Source: Flavisericum labens (GTDB lineage Bacteria > Bacteroidota > Bacteroidia > Flavobacteriales > Flavobacteriaceae). Taken from it: a stretch of 64,000 nt of DNA. This document shows positions 27,755-37,171 of this stretch, piece after piece. The position numbers and the translations under genes are program-made. How positions within the stretch are numbered: the stretch's first letter is position 1; every line of letters starts with the position of its first letter. A model generated the notes under the pieces. It worked only from the letters and a program-made list of their open reading frames with translations, ran no database searches and was not told the DNA's origin. The stretch covers positions 37,019-101,018 of the forward strand of contig NZ_JBJJBQ010000012.1 of assembly GCF_045446075.1 (NCBI RefSeq), given 5' to 3'.

Positions 27755-30700
27755 TTAGTGAACTATTAGTTTTAATGCTTTTTGCCCTTCTTCGTCTTTA
27801 ATGGTAACGACATAAAGACCAGTTCTAAAACTAAAATCTGTATCAGAATTAGTTTTTATAGACCTGATTAAAGTACCACTTAAACTGTAAATATTAACCT
27901 TGGCACTCGATTTTACATTAGATATATATATTCTATTGTTGTAACCTTGCACCTTAACTGCCGTTGAACTTTCAATTACATCTTCAACACCTAAAGCTAA
28001 TTCTGCAAATGGGTCCCAACCGTCATTTCCTTTTGTAAAGTTAAATAGGGTTATTTCAGTACCATCGTTTAGAACCGGGGTACTCAAAACAGTTGACCAC
28101 GAAGCTCTGCTTCCAGAATTATCAACACCTGAAGCACCTTCTATAGAACCGTATTCATACATAAATTCAGATTCACCACCTAAAGAATTTCTCCAACCTT
28201 CTGGAAGAATCATAGATTGTCCTATATAACTTGGGTTTTGAGATTCATCAATATTGGTATTATAAAATACAACCTCACTGGTAGTTGCCGCCCATGGACG
28301 ACCAAAATAACCTGGCTTACCGTAATTTGTAGAAGCCGTTTCCACACCAGGTTCAGCAGATTTAATGTTACATTCGTACATTAAATAACCTCTACCTCCA
28401 CTGTGTTGTGCTGCCGTTATGTAGGCTACATCGCTACCCGAATCACTAGTGTTTAAAACTAAATCTGATTGATAAAATACAGCTATCATTCCTCCAAACA
28501 AATAATCTACAGCACCCATAATAGCACCTTTATAGATGGCTATTCTAGAATTATGTTGACCATAAAAGGAATCTTGACGCCCTACAATACGACAGTTGTT
28601 TAAAATAGTTTTATCTCCTACCACACCAATAGCTGCGGCACGCTCTACATAACCTAAACTTCTATCCTGTACAGACGTGTCTCCATAAGTTGTTGGCCTT
28701 ACGCCACCACTTGGAGATGCGTTGGTAACCTCAACAATATCATCAGACTCTTTTAATGAAATATATTGATTAAATGAATTTTCTAAAATAATATTTTCAG
28801 CGGTAAACCCATTGGCTAAAACAACCACTGTAGCACACCAGTATGATTGGTTGGTTGACCCAGAAACATTATCATATAATTGATAACCGTTTGCTTTATT
28901 AACCGCCAATACCTCTGCACTCCATTTATTATCAGTTCCTTGGCTAAAGTAATTATAACCTGTTCCGTAATAAGACGTAATTCTTACCGCATTCGGGTCT
29001 ATATCAACTCCTTTGTTCGCTAATGCTATACTTGGGGTAGCTGCTGCGTTTTTAAGCGTTATATTATTATTTCTAATTACAATCATTTCTTCATAATTAG
29101 CTGGATCAATCAATACTGTTACTCGTTCGTCATTAGGACGGTCCATTTCTGCAATCGCATTTAATGCTGCATTTATAGTTTGATAATCCTTATCAGTACC
29201 AACAGTAATCACATCAGAAAACGCGACAACTGGTCTTACCGATATGTTTGTAAAATACGTTGTTCCACCTGAACATGTAATAGTTGCAGTACCTGGAGAA
29301 CCACCTGGATAAACGTACTCTACGGTTTCAAAATTAGAAGTACTTCCAGTGTTAGTTGTAACGGGATCGCCTCCTTCAATTGAAAATTCGGCCGAATAAT
29401 AATAAGTAACTATCATTTTCTCTCCCGGATTTAATGGTACAGTCATAGTATCGGTATCTCCACCCACAATGTGCCCTTTGGCAATCTCGTTTTGCATTCC
29501 AGATAGCGCCAGTCCTTTATAGTATAAATCCGTGTTTAAAATTACTTTGTCATCGAAACTCCATTCGGTTACTGGATTGAACATTAAGTCTTTACTAGTA
29601 TCTGCTCCAAATACATTTAAATTGGAAGTTAATGCCAACTCAATTGGATATTCGTCTAAACCTGCATAATCAATAGTGTATACACCATCGCGCAAAGCAA
29701 CGGTACTAACGTCGGTGAAGTTATATGTATAGCCAGCTTCGTTTAAATTGTTGAATGTCAACTCCAATTTACTCAATTGCGTAGCATCCAAACCTGGCGC
29801 ATTAATGGTTACATTATATAAAGGTTTTAATGTAAAGGCAATATCTGCCGATTGATCAGCATTTCCAATAATTATGGTGTTTGATACTATTTCAAAATCA
29901 TTAACACCTTCGGCTGAAATAGTATATTCTACATTAGGCTCTAATTGAACGGTGTATGTAGATGCCCCGGTGTCAATCATTGGCTCTGGCATAAATATTT
30001 TATTAGCTGCTGGGTCTGGTGTATAGGTTATTACCGCATTAGAAATTTCTGAGCCTAATCCGGTAATTGCTCCACTTACGGTATATAATTCCACTTGCTG
30101 AATGTCCACGTCAAATGATGCTGTCGACTCTTCGACTAAGATGGTATTAGCAGTACTAATCACATATCCGTTGGCATTTGCCAAGCTTAAATCGTAATTA
30201 TAATCTTGAGGCAAATCTATACTATAAGTTCCACTAGATGGTGCCACCGACCAAGATTTACCGGCTGCGTTTGTAAACACAATTTCATAATTGCCCGGTA
30301 TTCCAGCAGCCTGCGTTACATCAACGTTACCTGTTAATGTTTTATAGGTAGCATCCTTTCTTTCAACTCTGAAATAACTTGGTTTATCTGCACTATCATA
30401 AATGCGGTAATTACCGGCTGCTTTTGCAACAAAGTTGACCATAGTTATCGAGCTGCTTGTATTAACATTTACAACATCGTCTTGTGCTTCTGGATCGGGA
30501 ACATAGGTAAAGTGAATTTCCCCGCCTGCACTTTGAGCCAACATAGCCAAAGTAACCTCATCGTCTTCACTTAAGGTTAAACTCATGTATCGTCCTGTTG
30601 CTCCTGCACTATTTACATAAATTCTACCATTGTAGCCCGAAACTACACTTGATTCATCATATCGCGTTAGGTTGGTATTGGATGTTCTTAACCGATCGTT

Positions 30701-33700
30701 ACCACCGCCAAACCAACTTAACACTCCTTCTGTCCAAGAGGAAGGCAAAACGTTACCTGAAGAACCTGGGGTTATAGCACCATCGTACCAGGCATTTATT
30801 TTAGTTTCATCTAATTTGTTGTTATACAGGTTGACATCCAGTTGTTCGGCACCGAAATCCCAAACATCAATTTTTCCATTGGAAGGTTCAATTTCCGCTG
30901 CATTTTCAATGGACATACCGTGCAAATAGATTTCTGCTGTTGGGTACCCTGCACTTACTAAAGTTGCCGTAATGGTACCGGCAGGTCCCTCATAACTAAA
31001 GTTCACTGGCACTCCATCTGTTCCATCTGCAATGTTTTGGGCAGGTATTTCACCTATTACGGTACCATTGGTATCTCTAAATTCAAATACGGCATCATCT
31101 GCAACACCATATTTATCAACTATAAATGTTATTGTGGCATCTCCAGCTACAATCATTTCAAAAGAATTTCCTGGGAAAAATACGCCACCGTGGCTAGAAT
31201 CATGATAACCAAACTGCCCTGCTTCATCCGTGGTATTACTGTTCATGGTTAAAATACCGTCAGCTGTTTTGAACGTTTCATAACGTAACGATGTATAACT
31301 TGTTTGAGGCATTTCAGAGCCATCTGCAAAATTATACGCATAAGTTTCACCCGGATTAGCAGTAACCACTGCCGAGCTATCTGAAATGTTTATTATATAG
31401 GATGTTGGATCATTTCCGTCATCGGTAAACGTAATGGTAAGTTCATTCCCATTTACAGAAGTAGACGCAATATCGCCTGTTAATGCCGGTGTGAACGACG
31501 ATAAATCAGTTCCTCCCAAATCTATTTCGATTGAGGCTGATTCATTTGTAGCACTAAATACTGTTCCGTCTCCAATAGTAAATGAAATGCCAGCGGCTTC
31601 AGCGGCATCGGCGCCACCTAAAAAGGTAATCTCCGTTCCGTTAATAGTTATGGTTCCAGATCTTTGAACCCATGGTGTTAATGAAATATCGTAAGGTATT
31701 GGTGAAACTTCTATATAAGGCAAGTAATTTTGGCCTGTAGCTTCAAAGCTCAGTGTACCGGCTGTACCCACATAAACAAAATCTACCCAAGGCCCACCGT
31801 CAGCACCTTGAGGGTAAGTTACAGCTGTTGCATGAGGTTGTTCCGCAATATCGAAACTACCCGTACCAGTTGTTACAGAAGCCACAACTGTTGCTCCGGA
31901 ATACTGGTCTCCAGCCAATCGGATTTTACTATTTCCTGAAACCTGTAACGTAATAATGTTACCCGTTTTATAGTTTAATCCGTGCTGGGCACTGTGAAAG
32001 CCATAAGCATTTGATGCACCTGATTCTACTTTAACTAAACCTTTTTCAATGGTTACATTGCCAGGAGCATCTTGTGGCACAATTGTTTGATCCCTAAAAT
32101 CAAAATAATAAGGAATATTTGATTCGTTTGAAAGGTAAGCAACACCAAACTGTGCAGGTATTACTTCTATTTGAGGTAGGTACAAATCATTGCCAGATGC
32201 GGCTACGGTAGTAAATGTTAAGGTTCTAGCTGGTCCGGAATAAACAATATCAAAAGTATCTGACAAATCGTTAACAACAACTCCAACTTGGGTTCCTAAA
32301 TCACCATCATCAACAGCTGTTCCTTTAACATCAAGTCCTGAATATTGAGACCCTAAAAACCTTACGGTACAACTTCCATCAACATCTATGCTAATGGTTT
32401 GGTCAACCTTAAGGTCTAATCCATATTGCGTTCCATGATGGATATAGGCACCTCCTAAGGTTAATTTTCCATCAGCACTTTGCTGATTGGAAATAATTGT
32501 TCCATCCTTAAAATCGTAAGTCACTGTATCGTGCAGATAACTATTATCAAACAACTCAATGGTAAATGTTGTAGGGTCTGAAGCTCCATCGGCATAAGTA
32601 ATATCTAAATCATTCCCATTAATAGATGCCGATGCAATATCTCCAGAAACTGATGGGGTAAGGGTCGACAAATCAGCTCCACCCAAATCAATGGCAATCA
32701 TACCCGTATTGTTTGTCTCGGAGATGACAACCCCTGCACTTACGGTAATAGCGGCATTATCTGCCGAAGTAGCGCCAGAAGTAAGATTAATATCAACTCC
32801 ATTGAGTGTAACCGTTCCTGATTTCTGAATATAGGAATTTAGTGATATGTCATAAGGAATTGGAGACAGCTCGATATAAGGAATGTAATTGGTACTACCA
32901 ACGCCGGTTAATACCACTGTTCCAGCATCTCCTACATAGGTAAAGTCTACCCATGGACCACCATCAGCACCTTGAGGGTAAGTAACACTAGTCATATGAG
33001 GTTGCTCAGAAATATCAAATGCACCAGTTGTGCTTGAGGCGGCAATGGAACCACCTGAATATTGGTCGCCAGCAACCCTTATTTTAGTGTTGCCTGCTAC
33101 CTGAAGCGTTATGGTATTTTGGTCTTTAAAAGTAATGCCATGTTGCGAACCATTCAAACTAATCCCATTACAACATCCTGCATCAATAACAATTAGCCCT
33201 GCTTCCACATGATTCCCTGCTCCTGCAGGATAGATACTCTCGTCTCTTAAGTCAAAATAATAAGCAACATTCTTTTCGGCTTGAGTAAAATCTTTACCAG
33301 CCTGAACAGGGATGACTTCGATTGATGGCAAGTACAAATCGTTACCTGTAGCTGCTACAGTAGTAAACGTGAGTGTGGCAGCCTGACCCGAATACACAAA
33401 ATCAAAAGTGTCAGATAAATCATTAGTAACCATTCCAACTTGAGTTCCTAAATCACCATCATCAACAGCAGTTCCTTTTACATCAAGAGATGAATACTGC
33501 GAACCAAGAAATCTTACCGTACAACTTCCTGCAACTTGAATACTTATGGTTGCATCAACTTTTGCGTTAAGACCATAAGTTGTACCATGATGGCTGTAAG
33601 TTCCACCTAAAGTTAATAGTCCATCACCACTTTGTCCTGCACCGATAATAATTCCATCTTTAAAATCGTAGGTGACTACACCTACATTTTGCCCTTGTAT

Positions 33701-33760
33701 CGAAAACGAAAAAAATAGCAAAGGAATCAATAAGAAAAAGTAAAATTTTTTCATTGTCAT
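27755..33760 (-). CDS. Giant multimodular CE8 pectinesterase-like protein with T9SS sorting domain
   Basis: This is a 2001-residue secreted protein. In order it has a signal peptide (to about residue 24) and an internally duplicated block (28-405 and 412-795) made of a YDFKDG module, a YYFD module and a shorter Ig-like module. A related YAYNFADG module (805-955) follows, then beta-rich linker modules (960-1510), a CE8 domain (about 1515-1900) and a T9SS type A sorting domain (1925-2001). CE8 residues Asp1730 (RQDSFY), Asp1752 (AVDYLFG) and Arg1821 (FGRPW) are kept. The oxyanion-type Gln normally in QAVA is Arg1707. The duplicated modules may bind pectin; this is inference. Transcribed alone under a LacI-type operator. 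Confidence 0.85.
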   Translation of the reverse strand: MTMKKFYFFLLIPLLFFSFSIQGQNVGVVTYDFKDGIIIGAGQSGDGLLTLGGTYSHHGTTYGLNAKVDATISIQVAGSCTVRFLGSQYSSLDVKGTAVDDGDLGTQVGMVTNDLSDTFDFVYSGQAATLTFTTVAATGNDLYLPSIEVIPVQAGKDFTQAEKNVAYYFDLRDESIYPAGAGNHVEAGLIVIDAGCCNGISLNGSQHGITFKDQNTITLQVAGNTKIRVAGDQYSGGSIAASSTTGAFDISEQPHMTSVTYPQGADGGPWVDFTYVGDAGTVVLTGVGSTNYIPYIELSPIPYDISLNSYIQKSGTVTLNGVDINLTSGATSADNAAITVSAGVVISETNNTGMIAIDLGGADLSTLTPSVSGDIASASINGNDLDITYADGASDPTTFTIELFDNSYLHDTVTYDFKDGTIISNQQSADGKLTLGGAYIHHGTQYGLDLKVDQTISIDVDGSCTVRFLGSQYSGLDVKGTAVDDGDLGTQVGVVVNDLSDTFDIVYSGPARTLTFTTVAASGNDLYLPQIEVIPAQFGVAYLSNESNIPYYFDFRDQTIVPQDAPGNVTIEKGLVKVESGASNAYGFHSAQHGLNYKTGNIITLQVSGNSKIRLAGDQYSGATVVASVTTGTGSFDIAEQPHATAVTYPQGADGGPWVDFVYVGTAGTLSFEATGQNYLPYIEVSPIPYDISLTPWVQRSGTITINGTEITFLGGADAAEAAGISFTIGDGTVFSATNESASIEIDLGGTDLSSFTPALTGDIASTSVNGNELTITFTDDGNDPTSYIINISDSSAVVTANPGETYAYNFADGSEMPQTSYTSLRYETFKTADGILTMNSNTTDEAGQFGYHDSSHGGVFFPGNSFEMIVAGDATITFIVDKYGVADDAVFEFRDTNGTVIGEIPAQNIADGTDGVPVNFSYEGPAGTITATLVSAGYPTAEIYLHGMSIENAAEIEPSNGKIDVWDFGAEQLDVNLYNNKLDETKINAWYDGAITPGSSGNVLPSSWTEGVLSWFGGGNDRLRTSNTNLTRYDESSVVSGYNGRIYVNSAGATGRYMSLTLSEDDEVTLAMLAQSAGGEIHFTYVPDPEAQDDVVNVNTSSSITMVNFVAKAAGNYRIYDSADKPSYFRVERKDATYKTLTGNVDVTQAAGIPGNYEIVFTNAAGKSWSVAPSSGTYSIDLPQDYNYDLSLANANGYVISTANTILVEESTASFDVDIQQVELYTVSGAITGLGSEISNAVITYTPDPAANKIFMPEPMIDTGASTYTVQLEPNVEYTISAEGVNDFEIVSNTIIIGNADQSADIAFTLKPLYNVTINAPGLDATQLSKLELTFNNLNEAGYTYNFTDVSTVALRDGVYTIDYAGLDEYPIELALTSNLNVFGADTSKDLMFNPVTEWSFDDKVILNTDLYYKGLALSGMQNEIAKGHIVGGDTDTMTVPLNPGEKMIVTYYYSAEFSIEGGDPVTTNTGSTSNFETVEYVYPGGSPGTATITCSGGTTYFTNISVRPVVAFSDVITVGTDKDYQTINAALNAIAEMDRPNDERVTVLIDPANYEEMIVIRNNNITLKNAAATPSIALANKGVDIDPNAVRITSYYGTGYNYFSQGTDNKWSAEVLAVNKANGYQLYDNVSGSTNQSYWCATVVVLANGFTAENIILENSFNQYISLKESDDIVEVTNASPSGGVRPTTYGDTSVQDRSLGYVERAAAIGVVGDKTILNNCRIVGRQDSFYGQHNSRIAIYKGAIMGAVDYLFGGMIAVFYQSDLVLNTSDSGSDVAYITAAQHSGGRGYLMYECNIKSAEPGVETASTNYGKPGYFGRPWAATTSEVVFYNTNIDESQNPSYIGQSMILPEGWRNSLGGESEFMYEYGSIEGASGVDNSGSRASWSTVLSTPVLNDGTEITLFNFTKGNDGWDPFAELALGVEDVIESSTAVKVQGYNNRIYISNVKSSAKVNIYSLSGTLIRSIKTNSDTDFSFRTGLYVVTIKDEEGQKALKLIVH
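31376..32527 (-). repeat. Second copy of the 384-residue module block in the giant CE8
   Basis: Residues 412-795 repeat residues 28-405 at an offset of 384 residues. Shared strings include LGSQY, DVKGTAVDDGDLGTQVG, YPQGADGGPWVDF and SPIPYDISL. Each copy has three modules: YDF-type, YYFD-type and an Ig-like piece ending in DPT. Confidence 0.85.
32546..33679 (-). repeat. First copy of the 384-residue module block in the giant CE8
   Basis: This copy (residues 28-405) carries a CysCys in the second module (DAGCCNGI) that the later copy lacks (ASNAYGF). DNA identity is also high between the copies, for example around the GGTCCACC-like segment near 31790 and 32955, suggesting a fairly recent duplication. 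Confidence 0.83.
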
Positions 33761-33923
33761 AAATAATTTAGTTAAAAGTTTAGTTGTGATTCAATTTTAA
33801 CAGATTAAAATTAAATCTTTAGTTTTTGTAGCTAAGTGAGAATTTGGGCAACCAATCAACAAAACGGTCTTTCAACAATAGTCACTAAAAATAGTGAGGT
33901 GCAAAAATTATAAAAAGACTTAA

Positions 33924-33937
33924 TGTAATCGATTGCC
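33924..33937. promoter_or_regulatory. LacI-type operator, giant CE8 gene
   Basis: TGTAATCGATTGCC is one of the eight palindrome copies. It starts immediately downstream of the minus-strand -7 box at 33938-33945, so a bound repressor would sit on the transcription start. Confidence 0.8.
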
Positions 33938-33968
33938 CAAATATATAATAAAATTATTAATCTATCAA
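33938..33968 (-). promoter_or_regulatory. Promoter of the giant CE8 gene
   Basis: On the minus strand TTG (33966-33968), a 20-base spacer and TATATTTG (33938-33945) match the Bacteroidota -33/-7 consensus exactly. The expected leader is about 170 bases. Confidence 0.65.
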
Positions 33969-34270
33969 AATAAAACTTGTTTTGTTCAAAATTTAACAAA
34001 ATCCCATAGGAAATATCACCACATTATTAAAAAGAGTAAAAGATAGATTTTACAACAATAATCCGTCATTACCGGATAAAGTAATCAACTTGGTAAATAT
34101 TTATGTCTAAATTCTAACAAAATCACTCAATGACTATATAACCAATCATAACTATAAACTTTAAACCTTATAATAAAGCACTGGGATTCATTTTTTAGAT
34201 AAATTCCGATTAAATAGCTGCCGTTCATCGTTTTTTATTTTTAAAACAATATTTTTTTTAAATTAAAAAC

Positions 34271-34278
34271 TATATTTG
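34271..34278 (+). promoter_or_regulatory. -7 box of the PL1 gene
   Basis: TATATTTG matches TAnnTTTG exactly and is followed after one base by the LacI-type palindrome. No TTG is found at the proper -33 distance. A TTG start codon for PL1 proposed at 34276 would lie inside this box, which argues against that start. Confidence 0.55.
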
Positions 34279-34279
34279 G

Positions 34280-34293
34280 GTAATCGATTGCAC
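34280..34293. promoter_or_regulatory. LacI-type operator, PL1 gene
   Basis: GTAATCGATTGCAC contains the shared TAATCGATTGCA core. It lies directly after the -7 box, about 34 bases before the chosen PL1 start codon. Confidence 0.75.
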
Positions 34294-34326
34294 GTTATTA
34301 CAATAAAAACTAAACTCTTTTTAGTC

Positions 34327-36828
34327 GTGACAAAAAAACTCTCTTTAAAACTTTTCTTTTTGTTTATTGCTCCCTTTGCAATGGCACAAACCGCCACTAT
34401 TACAGAGACTAGTGGTTGGCTAGAAACGGCATCTATTAAATGGAACGATGTTGCCGAAGCCGAAAGCTACAATGTATATTACTCTGGAGAAGGTATCTCC
34501 AATCAAAAAATAGATGACCAACTCATAAGATGCTATGACGGTTACCACCGAGCTGATGTTTTAGGGCTAAAAGCGGGAAACTATACCGTTAGCGTTGCAC
34601 CAGTTATCGCAGGTATTGAGGGCACCATCACAACCAGTGAAACCATAGCAGTTGCTGCTCACGACCGCACCGGATTTGCCTTTTCTAACGGACGAGTGCC
34701 TGGAGGCTACAACCTGGATGGCACGCCAAAATCTGGCGCTGTGATTTTATATATCACCGAAAACACTAAAAACACTATTGAACTACATGTGACCGGAGCA
34801 AACTCAAATCCATGTATCGGATTGCAAACCATTTTAGATGGCTTTAAGAAAGGTGACGATAATAGACCCCTAATTATTAGGCTTGTCGGGCAAATAACCG
34901 ACCCTTCATATATGTTGAACGGAGATATTGTTATCGAAAACAAGAATAATGCATTAAGCCACATCACATTTGAAGGTGTTGGTGATGATGCCGTTGCAGA
35001 TGGTTGGGGCATTCGAGTTAAAAATGCTACCAACATTGAAATTCGCAACCTGGGCTCCATGAACTGCGACAGTAGCGAGGGCGACAACATTGGCTTGCAA
35101 CAAAATAATGATTACATTTGGGTACACAATGTTGATTTCTTCTATGGAAATGCCGGCGGTGATGCCGACCAAGCCAAGGGCGATGGTGCATTGGATTGCA
35201 AACGCTCAACCTATGTTACTTTTTCATATAACCACTTTTGGGATTCTGGAAAATCAAATCTTTTAGGATTAAGTGAAGACCCATCCGATGATTTATATAT
35301 TACATACCACCATAACTGGTATGACCACTCTGATTCAAGACATCCGCGAGTTCGATATTACTCGGCACATGTTTACAACAATTATTACGACGGAAATTCA
35401 AAGTATGGTGTCGGTGCAACCAACGGCTCATCTATATTTGTTGAAGCCAACTACTTCAGAAATTGTAAATACCCTATTTTAACCTCTATGCAGGGTTCGG
35501 ATGTTTATGATGAAAACACAGGTTCAAATGACTATTCTGATATGCCCACATTTTCTAAGGAAGATGGTGGTAGCATCAAGGCCTTCAACAATTATATTGA
35601 AGGAGCTAGACGGTTTGTTGCATATGGCGACACCAACTTTCCAAATTCTACTGTAGATTTTGACGCTTATGTTGTTTCTACAATAAATGAAACCATGCCA
35701 GCCAACGTAACTTCGGTTTATGGAGGAAACATCCATGATAATTTCGACACTAACCCATCGGTGATGTATAATTACATCCCCGATAGTCCAGAAGGCGCTA
35801 AAACGAAGGTCATGCAATATGCGGGACGCATGAACGGTGGCGACTTCAATTGGACATTTAACAATGCAACAGACGATACTTCTTATGCGGTTGATCCAGG
35901 CTTAAAAAGTGCTTTAACGGGTTACACTACAGATTTAATTTGTGTTCAAGGCGATGTTGGACCAGAACCAGCCATCACGCTATCGGCAAATGCTGGCGAC
36001 GCCTTGGTAAGCCTTAACTGGAATGTTAGCAACTACACGGCCTCGGCCTACGAAATATTTAGAGATACCGATTCAGATCCTGCAGGAAGAACTAAATTGA
36101 CCGATATCGCCGACCCAAATACTTTAAGCTACACAGATAATTCTGCAGTCAACGGCATAACCTATTTTTATTGGGTGGTTGCTGATAGTTCTATTGAATC
36201 TAATTTCGATTCAGCAACTCCGGTTGAAGGCGGAACTAGCACTGGAGATGAAATCCACAACTTTACTCTTTCTGGAACGAACAGCACATTTTATTCCATT
36301 ACAGGAAACCTTTCAGATTCAAAAGGAACCGTAAATTACAACGGATTAACCTTGACACAATGTCTAAAAATTGAATCGAGTACCAGTATAACCTTTACCA
36401 CTACAGCTACATCAAATTTAATATTGGTTTTTAACGAGGGGTATTCTGGAGATATCAAAATAAACGGAACAAGTTATGGCATAACCAACGGTATTCTAAC
36501 TTTAGAACTACCTGCCGGTTCTCATGAGATTACTAAAGACAGCGTTGCCAATCTTTATTTTATGAGTGTTGAATATGAATCATTAGGTGTAAACGACATT
36601 CAAAAAACCAAATTAAGGTTGTACCCGAATCCAATAAGCGATATACTCCATATTTCGTCTGAGGCCAAAGTGGAGGAAGTTAGAATTTATAGTCTTTTAG
36701 GTGTTCTGGTTAAAGCCGCGGAAGAACATGTTAATCGTGTTGACATGACCAATTTAAATACCGGAAGCTATTTAGTAAAAATTAAAACTGCTCAGGATGT
36801 TATTGATAAAATAGTAGTCAAAAATTAA
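34327..36828 (+). CDS. PL1 pectate lyase with FN3 modules and T9SS sorting domain
   Basis: This 833-residue secreted lyase cuts de-esterified homogalacturonan by beta-elimination. I chose the GTG at 34327. It gives a clean signal peptide (MTKKLSLK to AMAQ), whereas the longer frame begins with TTG inside the promoter. Domains in order are FN3-like (about 8-95), PL1 beta-helix (about 110-540; calcium-site acids in GDADQAKGDGALD; catalytic Arg338 in DSRHPRVR), FN3 (about 565-640), a small beta module beginning IHNFTLSG, and the T9SS type A domain (LYPNPISD to the end). It is transcribed alone under a LacI-type operator and ended by a strong terminator. Confidence 0.88.
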   Translation: MTKKLSLKLFFLFIAPFAMAQTATITETSGWLETASIKWNDVAEAESYNVYYSGEGISNQKIDDQLIRCYDGYHRADVLGLKAGNYTVSVAPVIAGIEGTITTSETIAVAAHDRTGFAFSNGRVPGGYNLDGTPKSGAVILYITENTKNTIELHVTGANSNPCIGLQTILDGFKKGDDNRPLIIRLVGQITDPSYMLNGDIVIENKNNALSHITFEGVGDDAVADGWGIRVKNATNIEIRNLGSMNCDSSEGDNIGLQQNNDYIWVHNVDFFYGNAGGDADQAKGDGALDCKRSTYVTFSYNHFWDSGKSNLLGLSEDPSDDLYITYHHNWYDHSDSRHPRVRYYSAHVYNNYYDGNSKYGVGATNGSSIFVEANYFRNCKYPILTSMQGSDVYDENTGSNDYSDMPTFSKEDGGSIKAFNNYIEGARRFVAYGDTNFPNSTVDFDAYVVSTINETMPANVTSVYGGNIHDNFDTNPSVMYNYIPDSPEGAKTKVMQYAGRMNGGDFNWTFNNATDDTSYAVDPGLKSALTGYTTDLICVQGDVGPEPAITLSANAGDALVSLNWNVSNYTASAYEIFRDTDSDPAGRTKLTDIADPNTLSYTDNSAVNGITYFYWVVADSSIESNFDSATPVEGGTSTGDEIHNFTLSGTNSTFYSITGNLSDSKGTVNYNGLTLTQCLKIESSTSITFTTTATSNLILVFNEGYSGDIKINGTSYGITNGILTLELPAGSHEITKDSVANLYFMSVEYESLGVNDIQKTKLRLYPNPISDILHISSEAKVEEVRIYSLLGVLVKAAEEHVNRVDMTNLNTGSYLVKIKTAQDVIDKIVVKN

Positions 36829-36841
36829 TTCTATAAATCAA

Positions 36842-36880
36842 TATAAACAACCCCGAAAGGTGATTTCGGGGTTGTTTATA
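36842..36880 (+). terminator. Strong terminator after PL1
   Basis: The 17-bp perfect stem TATAAACAACCCCGAAA / TTTCGGGGTTGTTTATA with loop GGTGA is followed by AT-rich sequence. Confidence 0.88.
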
Positions 36881-37045
36881 ATATTTACATTTTTTTTACT
36901 TATATTGGGGCCAAATAAATAATACCGTTTTGCAATTCAAGCCAAAATCCATTTAAATTTAACGGGGTTTTTCTTAATAATAAGCAACAAATTAGTTGTT
37001 TTCAAAAAAAACACCCTTATTTATGTTAAATAGCAGAAATTTAAT

Positions 37046-37075
37046 TTGGATTTTGTACAAATTGTTATAATTTCG
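37046..37075 (+). promoter_or_regulatory. Promoter of pectin SusCD pair 2
   Basis: TTG (37046-37048), a 19-base spacer and TAATTTCG (37068-37075), one base off TAnnTTTG, precede the LacI-type operator directly. Confidence 0.5.
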
Positions 37076-37089
37076 TGCAATCGATTGCA
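37076..37089. promoter_or_regulatory. LacI-type operator, pectin SusCD pair 2
   Basis: TGCAATCGATTGCA is a perfect 14-bp palindrome and the best match to the shared operator. It directly adjoins the -7 box. Confidence 0.82.
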
Positions 37090-37171
37090 TCTGTAATTTC
37101 CCTTACTAGGTATTTTTATGTTGTAAATCACAAACAAACTTTAAAACAAGTACTAATTAAACTAAAACTCT

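Larger units (their letters stand above)
33761..34326. other. Divergent intergenic region with two LacI operators
   Basis: This 566-base AT-rich region lies between the minus-strand giant CE8 gene and the plus-strand PL1 gene. It carries one operator and promoter for each side (33924-33968 and 34271-34293). No gene is supported in it, and no further repeat or fold is recognised. Confidence 0.65.
36829..37171. other. Intergenic region with terminator, promoter and operator
   Basis: This 343-base region holds the PL1 terminator (36842-36880), an AT-rich stretch without recognisable features (36881-37040), and the promoter and operator of the following susC (37046-37089). No gene is supported in it. 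Confidence 0.65.

Noticed and set aside
31434..31953. Plus-strand open frames opposite the giant CE8 gene
   Set aside because: They are antisense shadows of a repetitive beta-rich coding region, with no signal, motif or promoter.
31376..33679. Assembly artefact as cause of the duplicated block
   Set aside because: The two copies differ at many residues, including a Cys-Cys present in only one copy, so they are true diverged repeats.
34276..34326. TTG start and 17 extra N-terminal codons for PL1
   Set aside because: The region holds the -7 box and the LacI-type operator, and the shorter GTG start gives a proper signal peptide.
34707..35209. Several minus-strand open frames opposite PL1
   Set aside because: They overlap one another and the well-supported PL1 domain, and show no recognisable protein features.
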